In this document: piece by piece, positions 42,041-51,089 of the stretch
Position numbering within the stretch: the stretch's first letter is position 1
Layout: every line of letters begins with the position of its first letter
Source of the DNA: Elstera cyanobacteriorum
GTDB lineage: Bacteria > Pseudomonadota > Alphaproteobacteria > Elsterales > Elsteraceae
Assembly (NCBI RefSeq): GCF_002251735.1
Contig: NZ_NOXS01000033.1
Location: 1-64,000 of the forward strand
Length of the DNA stretch: 64,000 nucleotides
Direction: 5' to 3'
The notes under the pieces: model-generated
Databases searched by the model: none
What the model saw: the letters and a program-made list of their open reading frames with translations, nothing else
Told to the model about the DNA's origin: nothing
Position numbers and translations under genes: made by a program

Positions 42041-43050
42041 TGCAAAACGCCTCGCGCACCAATTGGAAATTCGATGGCTATCTGACCCGCGCTACGGTGG
42101 CCTGGGACTGCACGGAAGGCGCTTTCGGTCAGGCAAACGGCAAGCTGCGCCGCATTCCCTTCGCCACGGTCGATCAGCAGGTATCGAGCGAAACCCAGGT
42201 GCATAAGGGCGGGTTGACGGCCCTGGTCGCGCATCCTGAGGGCGGTTACGTTAGTGGTGGGGAAGATGGGCGGATTATGCGCATTCCCACCGAGGGCGAG
42301 CCGGTGGAATGGGCCAAGCACCCCCATCAATGGATCGAGGTGATGGCCGCGTTCCCGGACGGGCGCATCGCCTATGCGCTGGGCAAGCAGGTTATCCTGC
42401 TCGATGCCTCCGGTACGGAAACCGCGCGCTTGGGGCCGCACGACAGCACCGTGATGGATATCGCCGTGCATGGCGATAAGCTGGTTGCCTGCCATTATAA
42501 CGGCGCGACGCTTTGGGCGCTCGACGGGTCGGCGGAGCCGCGCAAGCTGGTGTGGAAAGGCTCGCATCTCGCCGTCGCCATCAACCCGGAAGGCACCATC
42601 GTCGCCACCTCTACTCAGGAAGGCGATGTCCACGGCTGGCGGCTGGATGAAAAGCGCGAGATGCGCATGTCCGGCTATCAGAGCAAGGTGAAATCCCTGG
42701 CCTTTTCCGCCGATGGGCAGTGGCTCTGCACCTCCGGCGCTGACGTGATGGTGGCGTGGCCGTTCGACGGGCCAGGGCCGGAAGGCCGGGCGCCCTTGGA
42801 ACTGGTGGAAATCCGCAACGTCATGGTCACGCGCGTTGCCGCCCATCCCATTAGCCATTTCGTCGCCTGCGGGTTCGAAGATGGCACGCTCGCCATGGTC
42901 GATCTCAAGACCCAGGCGGGCGGCAAGGTGCAGGTCACGAAGCGCGGCCCGGTGACCTGCCTTGCCTGGGCGCGCAACGGCAATCATTTGATCGCCGGGG
43001 CCGACGATGGCCGGGCGATCGTCTTCTCCGTGCCAGGACCGCAAGCATGA
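42040..43050 (+). CDS. WD40-repeat protein
   Basis: 336 aa. About six to seven beta-propeller blades can be seen by repeated motifs such as GGLTALVAHPEGGYVSGGED, DSTVMDIAVHGDKLVACHYN and VKSLAFSADGQWLCTSGADV. Proteins like this are encoded between DUF924 and COG0523 genes in several alphaproteobacteria. It may scaffold the two GTPases or the client protein. It is overlapped by 4 bases with the second GTPase gene. Confidence 0.85.
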   Translation: MQNASRTNWKFDGYLTRATVAWDCTEGAFGQANGKLRRIPFATVDQQVSSETQVHKGGLTALVAHPEGGYVSGGEDGRIMRIPTEGEPVEWAKHPHQWIEVMAAFPDGRIAYALGKQVILLDASGTETARLGPHDSTVMDIAVHGDKLVACHYNGATLWALDGSAEPRKLVWKGSHLAVAINPEGTIVATSTQEGDVHGWRLDEKREMRMSGYQSKVKSLAFSADGQWLCTSGADVMVAWPFDGPGPEGRAPLELVEIRNVMVTRVAAHPISHFVACGFEDGTLAMVDLKTQAGGKVQVTKRGPVTCLAWARNGNHLIAGADDGRAIVFSVPGPQA

Positions 43051-44111
43051 GCCTGCTTCCCGTTACCCTCCTCACCGGCTTTCTCGGGTCGGGGAAAACG
43101 ACGCTGCTCAACCGGCTGCTGCGCGATCCGGCGTTGAAGAATACGCTGGTGCTGATCAATGAGTTCGGCGAAATCGGCCTCGACCATCATTTGATCGAAA
43201 AAATCGAGGAAGAGGCGGGGCAGCAGCGGGTGCTGATGGCCTCCGGCTGCCTGTGCTGCACGATCCAGTCCGACCTGTCGAAAACCCTGCGCCAGATGGC
43301 CATCGACCGGGTGCGCGGCACGGTGCCGGAGTTCGAGCGCGTGGTGATCGAAACCACCGGTCTTGCTGATCCGGCGCCGATCCTGCACACGCTGATGCAA
43401 GATCCGCTGGTGGCGGCCCATTACCGGCTCGACGGCGTGGTGACCACCGTGGATGCCGTGGTCGGCGATCAAACCCTGACCGCCCAGCCGGAAGCACTGA
43501 AACAGGCCGCCGTTGCCGACCGTCTCGTGCTGACCAAGCAGGATATTGCCGATCCAGCGGCGGTTGCCGCGCTGAAAGCCCGGCTGCACGCCCTCAATCC
43601 CGCAGCGCCGATCCTGCCAGCCGATGTTTCGGCGGCAGAGCTTTTGGAAAGCGGTCTGTGGAACCCCGCGACCAAAAGCCTCGACGTGCGCCGCTGGCTG
43701 CAGGCGGAAGCCTATGAGGATCATGGGCACGATCATCATCATGACCATGATCATGGGCATGACCACGGGCATCATCATCACCACCATGACATCAACCGCC
43801 ATGACGACCGCATCGCCGCCCATTGCCTAACATTGGACGCGCCCGTGCCGTGGGAAGCGGTGACCCTCTGGCTGCAATCCCTGACCGCCTATCGCGGCGA
43901 GGATATTCTGCGCTTGAAGGCGATCCTCAACGTTCGGGGGCAGGAGACGCCCCTGGTGCTCCACGGCGTCCAACACCTGCTGCATCCGCCGGTGCCGCTC
44001 CCCGCTTGGCCGGACGACGACCGCCGCAGCCGCATCGTGCTGATCACGCGCGATATTGGACGGGAGTTGCTGGAAAAATCGCTGAAGCAATTGACCGAGG
44101 TGGTGGGCTAG
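43047..44111 (+). CDS. COG0523 (CobW-type) GTPase 2
   Basis: 354 aa. GFLGSGKTTLLN (Walker A), GCLCCTIQ (CxCC: C68, C70, C71), VLTKQDIAD (G4) and a very long His/Asp-rich linker (DHGHDHHHDHDHGHDHG and on) that should chelate metal. The C-terminal domain is CobW_C-like. Longer His tract than the first copy. It is likely to take part in zinc or cobalt homeostasis. End of a four-gene overlapping operon. Confidence 0.92.
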   Translation: MSLLPVTLLTGFLGSGKTTLLNRLLRDPALKNTLVLINEFGEIGLDHHLIEKIEEEAGQQRVLMASGCLCCTIQSDLSKTLRQMAIDRVRGTVPEFERVVIETTGLADPAPILHTLMQDPLVAAHYRLDGVVTTVDAVVGDQTLTAQPEALKQAAVADRLVLTKQDIADPAAVAALKARLHALNPAAPILPADVSAAELLESGLWNPATKSLDVRRWLQAEAYEDHGHDHHHDHDHGHDHGHHHHHHDINRHDDRIAAHCLTLDAPVPWEAVTLWLQSLTAYRGEDILRLKAILNVRGQETPLVLHGVQHLLHPPVPLPAWPDDDRRSRIVLITRDIGRELLEKSLKQLTEVVG

Positions 44112-44146
44112 GGGGCGCATGATTCCAGATCAGAGAGGCCTGCATC

Positions 44147-44485
44147 ATGAGCGCTGCGGTTGCCCGTATTCTTGACGACCTTCGCACCCGGGGCGGCCTT
44201 CAGGGTAAGGATATTGCCAATATCGTCGATGTTTCGACGGCGACTGTCTCCCGTTGGTCGCATGGGACTGGTACGCCCAATCTGCACACGCAAACGGTGA
44301 TCGCCGATCTCCGGTATGTGGTCGAGCGGCTGTCGGATTTTTATACTGCCGACGAAGCCCGCCTGTGGTTACACGCAAGGCACCCGATGCTGAACGGCGA
44401 GCGGGCGATTGATCTGATCACTGCGGATCGGACCGAGGAGGTGTTAAGCGTCATCGAACGGTTAGAGGCGGGGGCCTACGTCTGA
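44147..44485 (+). CDS. Xre/MbcA/ParS-type antitoxin
   Basis: 112 aa. N-terminal HTH (GKDIANIVDVSTATVSRW) and C-terminal toxin-binding domain (LWLHARHPMLNGERAIDLIT, then EVLSVIERLEAGAYV) of the MbcA/ParS/Xre family (DUF2384). Such antitoxins neutralise RES-domain toxins and repress their own operon. The adjacent gene is a truncated RES toxin. Confidence 0.9.
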   Translation: MSAAVARILDDLRTRGGLQGKDIANIVDVSTATVSRWSHGTGTPNLHTQTVIADLRYVVERLSDFYTADEARLWLHARHPMLNGERAIDLITADRTEEVLSVIERLEAGAYV

Positions 44486-44492
44486 CCATCCC

Positions 44493-44681
44493 ATGACGAA
44501 CCGTAAGGCGCGCGATCTCGACCTTCTTGATGCCCTGGATGCTCAACCCGGCGTCGCCTTCGAGGGGGATGCCTGGCGCATCGTCCGGGAAGGGCGGGAT
44601 GGTCTCGAAGGGGCCTCCGCCCGTGGCCGTTGGGATCCCGGCCACTTCGATGTGCTCTACACGTCCTTGGCCTCTTTTTAG
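44493..44681 (+). pseudogene. Truncated RES-domain toxin
   Basis: Only 62 residues: LDLLDALDAQPGVAFEG, then AWRIVREGRDGLEGASARGR and WDPGHFDVLYTSLASF, then a TAG. This is the N-terminus of a RES toxin (RWRIVREGRD-like, GRWDxGxFDVLYTS) which in full form has about 160 residues and degrades NAD+. The rest is absent, so the toxin is inactive. The antitoxin gene upstream appears intact. Confidence 0.7.
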
Positions 44682-44760
44682 ATCGGCTTAGCCCAGGTGA
44701 TCTAGACGTCCAAACCTCGGAGCCGGTGGATTGGACGGCTTGGCGGTCGGCGGCATCCCC

Positions 44761-45663
44761 CTAACCCCGCCGCGCCAGCACTAGCGCTGCTAGGATCACG
44801 GCGCCGCCGAGCGCCTGATCGAGGCCGGGGGTTTCGCCATAGACCGCCCAGCCGCTCAGCATCGCTACCACCGGCCCCGCCAGCAGCATCAGACTACCGG
44901 AGGCGGCGGGCAGGCGGGCGAGGGTGATGAGGGTCAGGCCCTGGCCCATCGTCTGCGAAATCAGCCCGAGGCCGAGGACGGCGGCCCAACCGCTCGCGCT
45001 GTGCGGGAAGGTCACGCCGCCCCGGAAGGCGGCCAGCACCAGCGCGGCGGCGACCGAGCCAAAGCTGGTCCACAGGATCACCGTCCAATCACTCACCGCC
45101 CCCGCCAACCGCCGCGTGAGCAGCAGATAGAGCGTGTAAAACAGGCAGGCGATGAGGGCGAGGCCGTCGCCCCAAGCGATCGTCCCGGCCTTATGGGGAA
45201 AGCCGGTCATAATGGCGGCGCCCAGCAGGGCAACGGCCAGGGCGATCAGCGCGCGGCGGGCAGGCTTTTCCCCGAACAGCGCCCAGGCCCCCAGGGCGAC
45301 CAGCAGCGGCGAGAGATTCGCGAGAAAGGTCGCATTGGCAATCGCCGTGTGCATCAGGGCGAAGTGATAGGTGGTGAGGTCGGCGGCAAAGGCGATGCCC
45401 GCCCCCAGCAGGAGGCTGGCGGCCTTCACCCCCGGCTTCAGGCCAACTTTCCCGCGCGGCAAGAATAGGGCAATCCCCACCCAGGCCAGCAGCGAGAGCG
45501 ATAGGCGCCAGAAAGCGCTATCCGCCGGGCCGACATCGACCTGCCGCACCATCAGCGGCCCAACGCCGATGGCGACCTGGGCGAGCATCAGAAGAAGAAA
45601 ACACTGCGTCCGGCTCATGCCGCCTCGCGTTGTCATCGATAGGGTTAGGCTGGGGCTGGTCAT
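44761..45663 (-). CDS. EamA-family DMT transporter
   Basis: 300 aa, ten predicted membrane helices in two EamA repeats (GPLMVRQVDVGPADSAFWRL, LLVALGAWALFGEKPARRAL and a second copy ending AMLSGWAVYGETPGLDQALG). Drug/metabolite exporter with unknown substrate. The start could be at ATG 45663 or later at Met 10 or 16. Divergent from a LysR gene that probably controls it. Confidence 0.88.
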   Translation of the reverse strand: MTSPSLTLSMTTRGGMSRTQCFLLLMLAQVAIGVGPLMVRQVDVGPADSAFWRLSLSLLAWVGIALFLPRGKVGLKPGVKAASLLLGAGIAFAADLTTYHFALMHTAIANATFLANLSPLLVALGAWALFGEKPARRALIALAVALLGAAIMTGFPHKAGTIAWGDGLALIACLFYTLYLLLTRRLAGAVSDWTVILWTSFGSVAAALVLAAFRGGVTFPHSASGWAAVLGLGLISQTMGQGLTLITLARLPAASGSLMLLAGPVVAMLSGWAVYGETPGLDQALGGAVILAALVLARRG

Positions 45664-45755
45664 CGTGCGTTTCCCCCAAGGAAAGGTCTAGCCACAGCAT
45701 GCGGGCGCGTCTAGCATAGATCAAAGCAATAGAATGGATAATTTCATCAGGTTTT

Positions 45756-46625
45756 GTGATGCGACCGACCCTCGATATCGATTTGCTGCGCTGCTTCGTC
45801 GCCACCGTCGATCACGCTAGTCTCACGCTGGCGGGGGACAAGCTTGGGCGCAGCCAGCCTGCTGTGACGGCGCAGATCAAACGGCTGGAAGAGATGCTGG
45901 GGCGGCGGTTGTTAACGCGCGGGCGCAATGGTGCCCATCCGACCGAAGACGGTGTGCGTTTGCTCGGCCATGCGCGCCGGTTGCTGCGCGACCATGATGC
46001 GGCGGTCGATGATCTGCTTGCCATCGGCGCGGAAGGCTTGATCCGCTTCGGCGTGCCCGACGATTACGAAGGCCCGTTCGTCACCCCGTTGGTGGCGGAA
46101 TTTACCCGCGCTCAGCCGCGCGTGGCGCTGGAAGTGCATTGTGCCTGCAGTCAGGTTTTGCGCGCGCGGCTCGCCGTCGATCAGCTCGATCTTGTGCTGT
46201 GTACCCGCCTGCCCGGCGCGGCGGAGGGGCAGTTGATCCGACGCGAACCCTTGCAATGGGTAGGGGCGGCGGATCATCGGTTGGAAGACCGGCGCCCGCT
46301 GCCGCTCGCCCTTTTCACCGAAGATTGCGCCTTCCGCCCCCATGCCTTCGAAGCCTTGGACCGCGCGGGCATTCCTTGGCGGATCGCCTATACCGGCTCC
46401 AGCTTTGCAGGCATCCTCTCGGCGGTCAGTGCCGGTCTGGCCGTGACGGTACTGGCGCGCGGCACCATCCCGTCCGGCTTCCGGCTGCTGGGGGAGGCAG
46501 AGGGGCTACCGCCCTTGCCAGAAACCGACATCGCCCTTTATCAGCGCGATAATCTCAGCCCCGCCGCCCGGCTGTTCGCCCGCCATGTCATCGGTGGCCT
46601 GGGGGTAGAGGCGGCCCAGGCTTAG
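45756..46625 (+). CDS. LysR-family regulator
   Basis: 289 aa from GTG 45756 (ATG 45759 is the next codon). HTH CFVATVDHASLTLAGDKLGR, then SQPAVTAQIKRLEEMLGRRL. The rest is the usual substrate-binding domain. Divergent from the DMT transporter at 44761; typical regulator of an exporter gene. Ends 4 bp into the convergent sulfotransferase gene. Confidence 0.9.
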   Translation: MMRPTLDIDLLRCFVATVDHASLTLAGDKLGRSQPAVTAQIKRLEEMLGRRLLTRGRNGAHPTEDGVRLLGHARRLLRDHDAAVDDLLAIGAEGLIRFGVPDDYEGPFVTPLVAEFTRAQPRVALEVHCACSQVLRARLAVDQLDLVLCTRLPGAAEGQLIRREPLQWVGAADHRLEDRRPLPLALFTEDCAFRPHAFEALDRAGIPWRIAYTGSSFAGILSAVSAGLAVTVLARGTIPSGFRLLGEAEGLPPLPETDIALYQRDNLSPAARLFARHVIGGLGVEAAQA

Positions 46626-47380
46626 CAGGACCAATCCAGCCGTTGGCCAATCATGGCTTCGACCCGATCCGTCAACCCGGCAAAGCGCTCGGTGAGGAAA
46701 GCGTCGCAGGCCGGGTCGTAGGGCGCATAGGCGGGCGCCCGGTTCGCGTCGGGGATCGTGTCGCCGAACCCGTTGGGGGAAATGTCCAGAAACGCGGCGA
46801 GTTTTTCCCGCGTCGCCTGCGGCTGATTTTTCACCTCTGCAAGGCTCAGAAAGAGAAACTGATCGCGGGGAAATAAGCTGAGATAGCGATCAATCTGAAG
46901 GTCGAACAAGGACGACCGAACATACATGAAATTATAAAAATAATGTCGGCAGGTCTGGAAGAATGCGGGCGAGGCGAAGCGATCATCTTCCGCGAACAGC
47001 GCGTCGGCAAAACTCTCCGAAAGTTCTATGGGCTGCCCGTCGGCGTGCTGGGCGCGGCGCATGTGCTGATAGAGCGAATAGGCCCGCCGCTTGGGATCGC
47101 GCAAAATCACGATAAACCTCGCCTGCGGAAACAGGCCCTTTAAAATCGGCGGCGTCTCGGGGTTGGAAAAATACACATGGGATGCATCGACCCGATAGCG
47201 CGTATCAGCATGAAAAAGCGAAAAATAAGTAATCGGGTCCGCGATCACCTGGAAATAACTGCAAAAGAAACTCGGCTCTTTGGGGGTGCAGGCATGAATA
47301 TCCGGGTGACACCCGAGCAAGTGATGCAGGGAGGTTGTGCCACATTTGCCCGCGCCGAGCAGAAACAGGTTGGGGTACAT
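46622..47380 (-). CDS. Sulfotransferase family protein
   Basis: 252 aa. The PAPS-binding motifs are visible: FLLGAGKCGTTSLHHLL at the N-terminus (5'-phosphosulfate loop) and FIVILRDPKRRAYSLYQHMR (3'-phosphate loop). Transfers sulfate from PAPS to a hydroxyl or amino group of an acceptor. Acceptor unknown; related genes act on polysaccharides or lipids. Lies between two LysR genes. Confidence 0.88.
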   Translation of the reverse strand: MYPNLFLLGAGKCGTTSLHHLLGCHPDIHACTPKEPSFFCSYFQVIADPITYFSLFHADTRYRVDASHVYFSNPETPPILKGLFPQARFIVILRDPKRRAYSLYQHMRRAQHADGQPIELSESFADALFAEDDRFASPAFFQTCRHYFYNFMYVRSSLFDLQIDRYLSLFPRDQFLFLSLAEVKNQPQATREKLAAFLDISPNGFGDTIPDANRAPAYAPYDPACDAFLTERFAGLTDRVEAMIGQRLDWSC

Positions 47381-47392
47381 GGTCGGGCGCGC

Positions 47393-48319
47393 CTAAGTTG
47401 AGGGCAAGGAGGAGGCAGCGTAAGCCCGTTCCCGCCCGGTGTCATCGGTTGGCGCGGATTGGTCCGGCATCGCCTGGGTTGCCGCTTCCGCCTTCAGCCA
47501 AGTGCGGAATGGGTCCAGGCCCGCCGCCGCGTGCCGCCGGGTTTTCAGGCGATACTCGAAGCCGCTGCGCGTAAAGCCCAGCGGGGCAACCAGCCGCCCG
47601 CTCCCGATATCGGTGGCGACAAGATGCCAAGGCGCAAGACAGAGGCCCAGGCCCGCCCCAGCAGCTTCCAGCGTGAAATAATAATGCTCGTACCACGCCC
47701 CCGCCGGGGGGGCGGGCGTCCACCCGGTCCAGGCGTCGGGCCGGGTTTTTGTGTGCAGCAGGGGAACCTGGGTTAGGTCTTCGGTGCCGGTGATGGTAGC
47801 GCAGAGGGCAGGGGTGCCGACCGGCCCCAGCCATTCGGGGAAGAGCCGCTCCTCCCCCGTCGCCAACGGCCCTTCCGGCACGATGGTGATCACGGCATCG
47901 AAGCGGTCGCGTTCGGGCTCGACCGGCCCTTCTGCCGCGCGCAGTCGCACGTCGATGCCGGGGAACTGCGCGGTAAAACGATAGAGGCGCGGGATCAACC
48001 AGCGCATCAGAAACGTGCTGAGGCAGGAAACATCCAGCACAGCGGCCTGTACCGCGCGGGCGGCTTGGGTTGCGGCTTCGATCCCATCGAAAGCATCGGC
48101 GAGCCGGGGGGCAAGGGTGCGGCCCGCCTCGGTCAACCGGGGTTTGCTTTTCGGCCCCTCGAACAGCGGGACGCCCAGAACCTCTTCCAGCAACCGCACC
48201 TGACGGCTGACCGCACCGGGGGTGACGTGCAGTTCCTCGGCGGCAGCGGTCATGCGACCGTGGCGGGCAGCGGCTTCGAAGGCGCGCAGGGCGGTGAGGG
48301 GCGGCAGGTCGCGTTTCAT
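47393..48319 (-). CDS. LysR-family regulator, GcvA type
   Basis: 308 aa. PPLTALRAFEAAARHGRMTA, then AAEELHVTPGAVSRQVRLLE is the GcvA-like HTH; the substrate domain ends with the typical GLCLAPWHLVATDIGSGRLV. Divergent from a tautomerase gene, which is the likely target. Confidence 0.9.
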   Translation of the reverse strand: MKRDLPPLTALRAFEAAARHGRMTAAAEELHVTPGAVSRQVRLLEEVLGVPLFEGPKSKPRLTEAGRTLAPRLADAFDGIEAATQAARAVQAAVLDVSCLSTFLMRWLIPRLYRFTAQFPGIDVRLRAAEGPVEPERDRFDAVITIVPEGPLATGEERLFPEWLGPVGTPALCATITGTEDLTQVPLLHTKTRPDAWTGWTPAPPAGAWYEHYYFTLEAAGAGLGLCLAPWHLVATDIGSGRLVAPLGFTRSGFEYRLKTRRHAAAGLDPFRTWLKAEAATQAMPDQSAPTDDTGRERAYAASSLPST

Positions 48320-48419
48320 ATGTGAGATTTAAGCATAATCATTTGCCGAAAGGATCGTTTTCTTTCCCTGCGTCTGGCGGCGCAGGATGGCGCAGTTTTT
48401 GACGATTGGGAGAGAAGTG

Positions 48420-48824
48420 ATGCCTTTTATTCGTACCGCCGTTAAAGCCGGAACCAGCGCCGATCTCAAAAAAAAGATCGTCATGGGGATTCATCAAGCC
48501 CTGATTGATGCCATCGGCATGCCTGCGGACGAGCTGTTCAATCTGGTCAGCGACTACGCCGAGGCCGATTACTTTTACGACCGTAACTTCAACGGCATCG
48601 CCCGATCCGACGCGGCTGTTGTCGTCGAAATCACCCTGCGGCGCGGGCGCAGCGATGCGATGAAGCGCGACCTTTACGCCCGTATCGCCGCCAATCTTCA
48701 GCGCGACGCGGGCGTGTCCCCCAAGGATGTCTTCATCTTCTGTCACGAGAATGATTATTCCGACTGGTCGGTCGGCAATGGCGTTTTCGCGATGGCCCTA
48801 CAGCAGCAGCGCGGGGGGGATTAG
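48420..48824 (+). CDS. Tautomerase family protein
   Basis: 134 aa from ATG 48420; Pro follows the Met (MPFIRTAVKAGTS), giving the catalytic N-terminal Pro of the tautomerase/MIF superfamily. An open frame from 48387 would hide that Pro and is rejected. Longer than the 60-aa 4-oxalocrotonate tautomerases, closer to the larger tautomerase-like proteins. Substrate unknown. Divergent from the LysR gene. Confidence 0.85.
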   Translation: MPFIRTAVKAGTSADLKKKIVMGIHQALIDAIGMPADELFNLVSDYAEADYFYDRNFNGIARSDAAVVVEITLRRGRSDAMKRDLYARIAANLQRDAGVSPKDVFIFCHENDYSDWSVGNGVFAMALQQQRGGD

Positions 48825-48830
48825 CCCCCG

Positions 48831-50354
48831 CTAACCCACGCCCGTCCGACTGCGGTAGGCAAGGGCTTCGGCGATATCGAGGCGGCTGACCTGCCCGCGC
48901 CCTGCGAGATCGGCCAGCGTGCGGGCAACGCGCAGAACGCGGTGATAGCCGCGGGCTGACAGGCGCAGCCGGTCGGCGGCCTCCGTCAGCAGGCTCTGTC
49001 CGGCGGCGTCCGGGCGGGCGATGGCGGTCAGCAGGTCGCCATCGGCCTCGGCATTGGTGGCGATACTCATGCCGGTGAAACGCTGCGCCTGCACCGCGCG
49101 GGCGGTGGCGACGCGGGCGGCCACGACGGCGCTATCCTCTTTCGCGGGTGGTCCGGCGAGGTCTTGCGCAGAAACGGCGGCAACCTCCACATGCAGATCG
49201 ATACGGTCGAGCAGCGGGCCAGAGATTTTGGCCTGATAGTCCACAGCGCAACGTGGGGCCTTGCCGCAGGTGCGCGCCGGATCGGTCAGAAAACCGCAGC
49301 GGCAGGGGTTCATCGCTGCCACCAACTGTACCCGCGCTGGATAGGTCACATGGGCATTGGCGCGCGCGACGGTCACACGCCCCGTTTCCAGCGGCTGACG
49401 CAGGGATTCCAGCGTTGCCCGGGCAAATTCCGGCAGTTCGTCGAGGAACAATACGCCGTGATGTGCCAGGCTGATTTCCCCCGGACGGGCGCGATGCCCG
49501 CCGCCGACGAGCGATGCGAGCGAGGCCGAATGATGCGGGTCACGGAATGGGCGCTGGCGCGTCAACTTGCCGTCCGCGAGCTGCCCGGCGACCGATTGGA
49601 TCATCGCGACGCTCAGGGCCTCGCGCGGCGACAGCGGCGGCAACAGGCCCGGCAGGCGCTGCGCTAGCATGGATTTACCCGATCCAGGCGGCCCGACCAT
49701 CAGCAGATTATGCCCGCCCGCCGCTGCAATCTCTAAGGCACGCTTGGCGCTTTCTTGGCCTTTGACATCGATCAGATCGAGCGGGCGGCGCGGGTCTTCC
49801 GCTAATTCGGCGCGCGGGCGCGGCAACAGTGCCGTGCCCTTCATATGGTTGATCAGGTCCATCAGGCTGGCGGGCGCCAGCACCGGCAGATCGGGGCTGG
49901 CCCAGGCGGCTTCCCCGCCACAGGGCGCCGGGCAGAGGATGCCAAGATCACGCTCCACCGCCCCGAACGCAGCAGCGAGCACGCCGGAGACGGGGGCGAG
50001 TGTGCCGTCCAGCCCCAATTCCCCCAGCATTAGAAAGGCGGCTACCTCGTCGGCGGGCAGAATGCCCATCGTCACCAGCAGGGCAACGGCGATGGGCAGG
50101 TCGAAATGGCTGCCCTCCTTCAACACGTCGGCGGGGGCGAGGTTCACCGTGATGCGTTTGGCGGGGAGAGCCAAGCCGAGGGCGGCGAGGGCGGAGCGCA
50201 CCCGTTCCCGGCTTTCCGCCACCGCCTTATCGGGCAGGCCAACGATGGTGAAGGCGACCAAACCGCCCGTCATCGCCACCTGCACATCCACGTCGATCAC
50301 TTCGATGCCGGAGAAAGCGACGGTTTTAACGCGGGCAATCGGCGAAACGGACAT
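48831..50354 (-). CDS. comM: YifB/ComM-type Mg-chelatase-like ATPase
   Basis: 507 aa. N-terminal Lon-protease-like/ChlI domain (VAFTIVGLPDKAVAESRERV), an AAA+ core with Walker A GPPGSGKSMLAQRLPG, Walker B HHGVLFLDELPEF and the family hallmark AAMNPCRCGF, and the C-terminal helical domain (RLSARGYHRVLRVARTLADL). ComM helps branch migration during natural transformation. Stand-alone gene. Confidence 0.95.
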   Translation of the reverse strand: MSVSPIARVKTVAFSGIEVIDVDVQVAMTGGLVAFTIVGLPDKAVAESRERVRSALAALGLALPAKRITVNLAPADVLKEGSHFDLPIAVALLVTMGILPADEVAAFLMLGELGLDGTLAPVSGVLAAAFGAVERDLGILCPAPCGGEAAWASPDLPVLAPASLMDLINHMKGTALLPRPRAELAEDPRRPLDLIDVKGQESAKRALEIAAAGGHNLLMVGPPGSGKSMLAQRLPGLLPPLSPREALSVAMIQSVAGQLADGKLTRQRPFRDPHHSASLASLVGGGHRARPGEISLAHHGVLFLDELPEFARATLESLRQPLETGRVTVARANAHVTYPARVQLVAAMNPCRCGFLTDPARTCGKAPRCAVDYQAKISGPLLDRIDLHVEVAAVSAQDLAGPPAKEDSAVVAARVATARAVQAQRFTGMSIATNAEADGDLLTAIARPDAAGQSLLTEAADRLRLSARGYHRVLRVARTLADLAGRGQVSRLDIAEALAYRSRTGVG

Positions 50355-50430
50355 CGGCCCTGCATCTTAAAGGGGAGCGTGCTGAACGATACTGCACGCG
50401 CCGCTGCCTGTCATGGGCGATTCCAAATTC

Positions 50431-50460
50431 TAATTGATAAAATGATCATTCTAGTTATTA
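50431..50460. promoter_or_regulatory. AT-rich imperfect palindrome upstream of TetR gene
   Basis: Centred on ATGATCAT (50442-50449) with AATT and TTATTA-like flanks that are partly symmetric. Position just upstream of the TetR gene and its likely promoter suits autorepression. The symmetry is poor, so this is tentative. Confidence 0.3.
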
Positions 50461-50483
50461 ATCTCGCCAGAGGAGGCGAGACA

Positions 50484-51089
50484 ATGGCCCGTTACCGGAA
50501 CCCTGAGATTTATGCCGCCCAGCAGACCAGCATTCTAAGGGCCGCCGAACGGTGTATCCGTCGCTACGGTTTCGAGGGAACGGCTATCGCCGCCCTGTGT
50601 GCCGAAGCGGGGATCAGCGCTGGACGTCTCTACCACTACTTCCCATCGAAGGCCGCCATCATCGCGGCCTTGATCGCCGAGGCTCAGGCAGAGGCGCTTG
50701 CATCACTCGATCCGCTCGCGACGGCGGCGATAACGCCCGCCGCCCTAATAGCGGCAGTCGAAGCGGCCGCCTTAGGGGTTGCCGACCCCGACTATGCCGC
50801 CGTCGCGCTCGAAATCGCGGCTTCCGCCGCCCGCGACGCAACGATTGCGGCGGCTCTCGCCGCCCATGAACGGGCGGTCGCGGCGGCATGGCAAGCAGCG
50901 ATTGAGCGCGGGCAATCAGGCGGCCTCTTTCCCGCGCATCTCCCGGCAGATGCTCTGGCAGAAGCCATTGCGCTGGTGCTCGATGGTATCCTGGGATGCC
51001 GTATTTCCAAGCCCGACTTAACCGATGCCGCCATTCGCCAGCGGGTCCGTTTTGTCCTAACCCCACTGTTGGAGCACGCCGCCCGATGA
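50484..51089 (+). CDS. TetR-family regulator
   Basis: 201 aa from ATG 50484, with AGAGGAGG upstream. TetR HTH: ILRAAERCIRRYGFEGTAIA, then AGISAGRLYHYFPSKAAIIA. The C-terminal ligand domain is Ala-rich. It is coupled by ATGA to a DUF418 membrane protein, which it probably regulates. Confidence 0.9.
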   Translation: MARYRNPEIYAAQQTSILRAAERCIRRYGFEGTAIAALCAEAGISAGRLYHYFPSKAAIIAALIAEAQAEALASLDPLATAAITPAALIAAVEAAALGVADPDYAAVALEIAASAARDATIAAALAAHERAVAAAWQAAIERGQSGGLFPAHLPADALAEAIALVLDGILGCRISKPDLTDAAIRQRVRFVLTPLLEHAAR

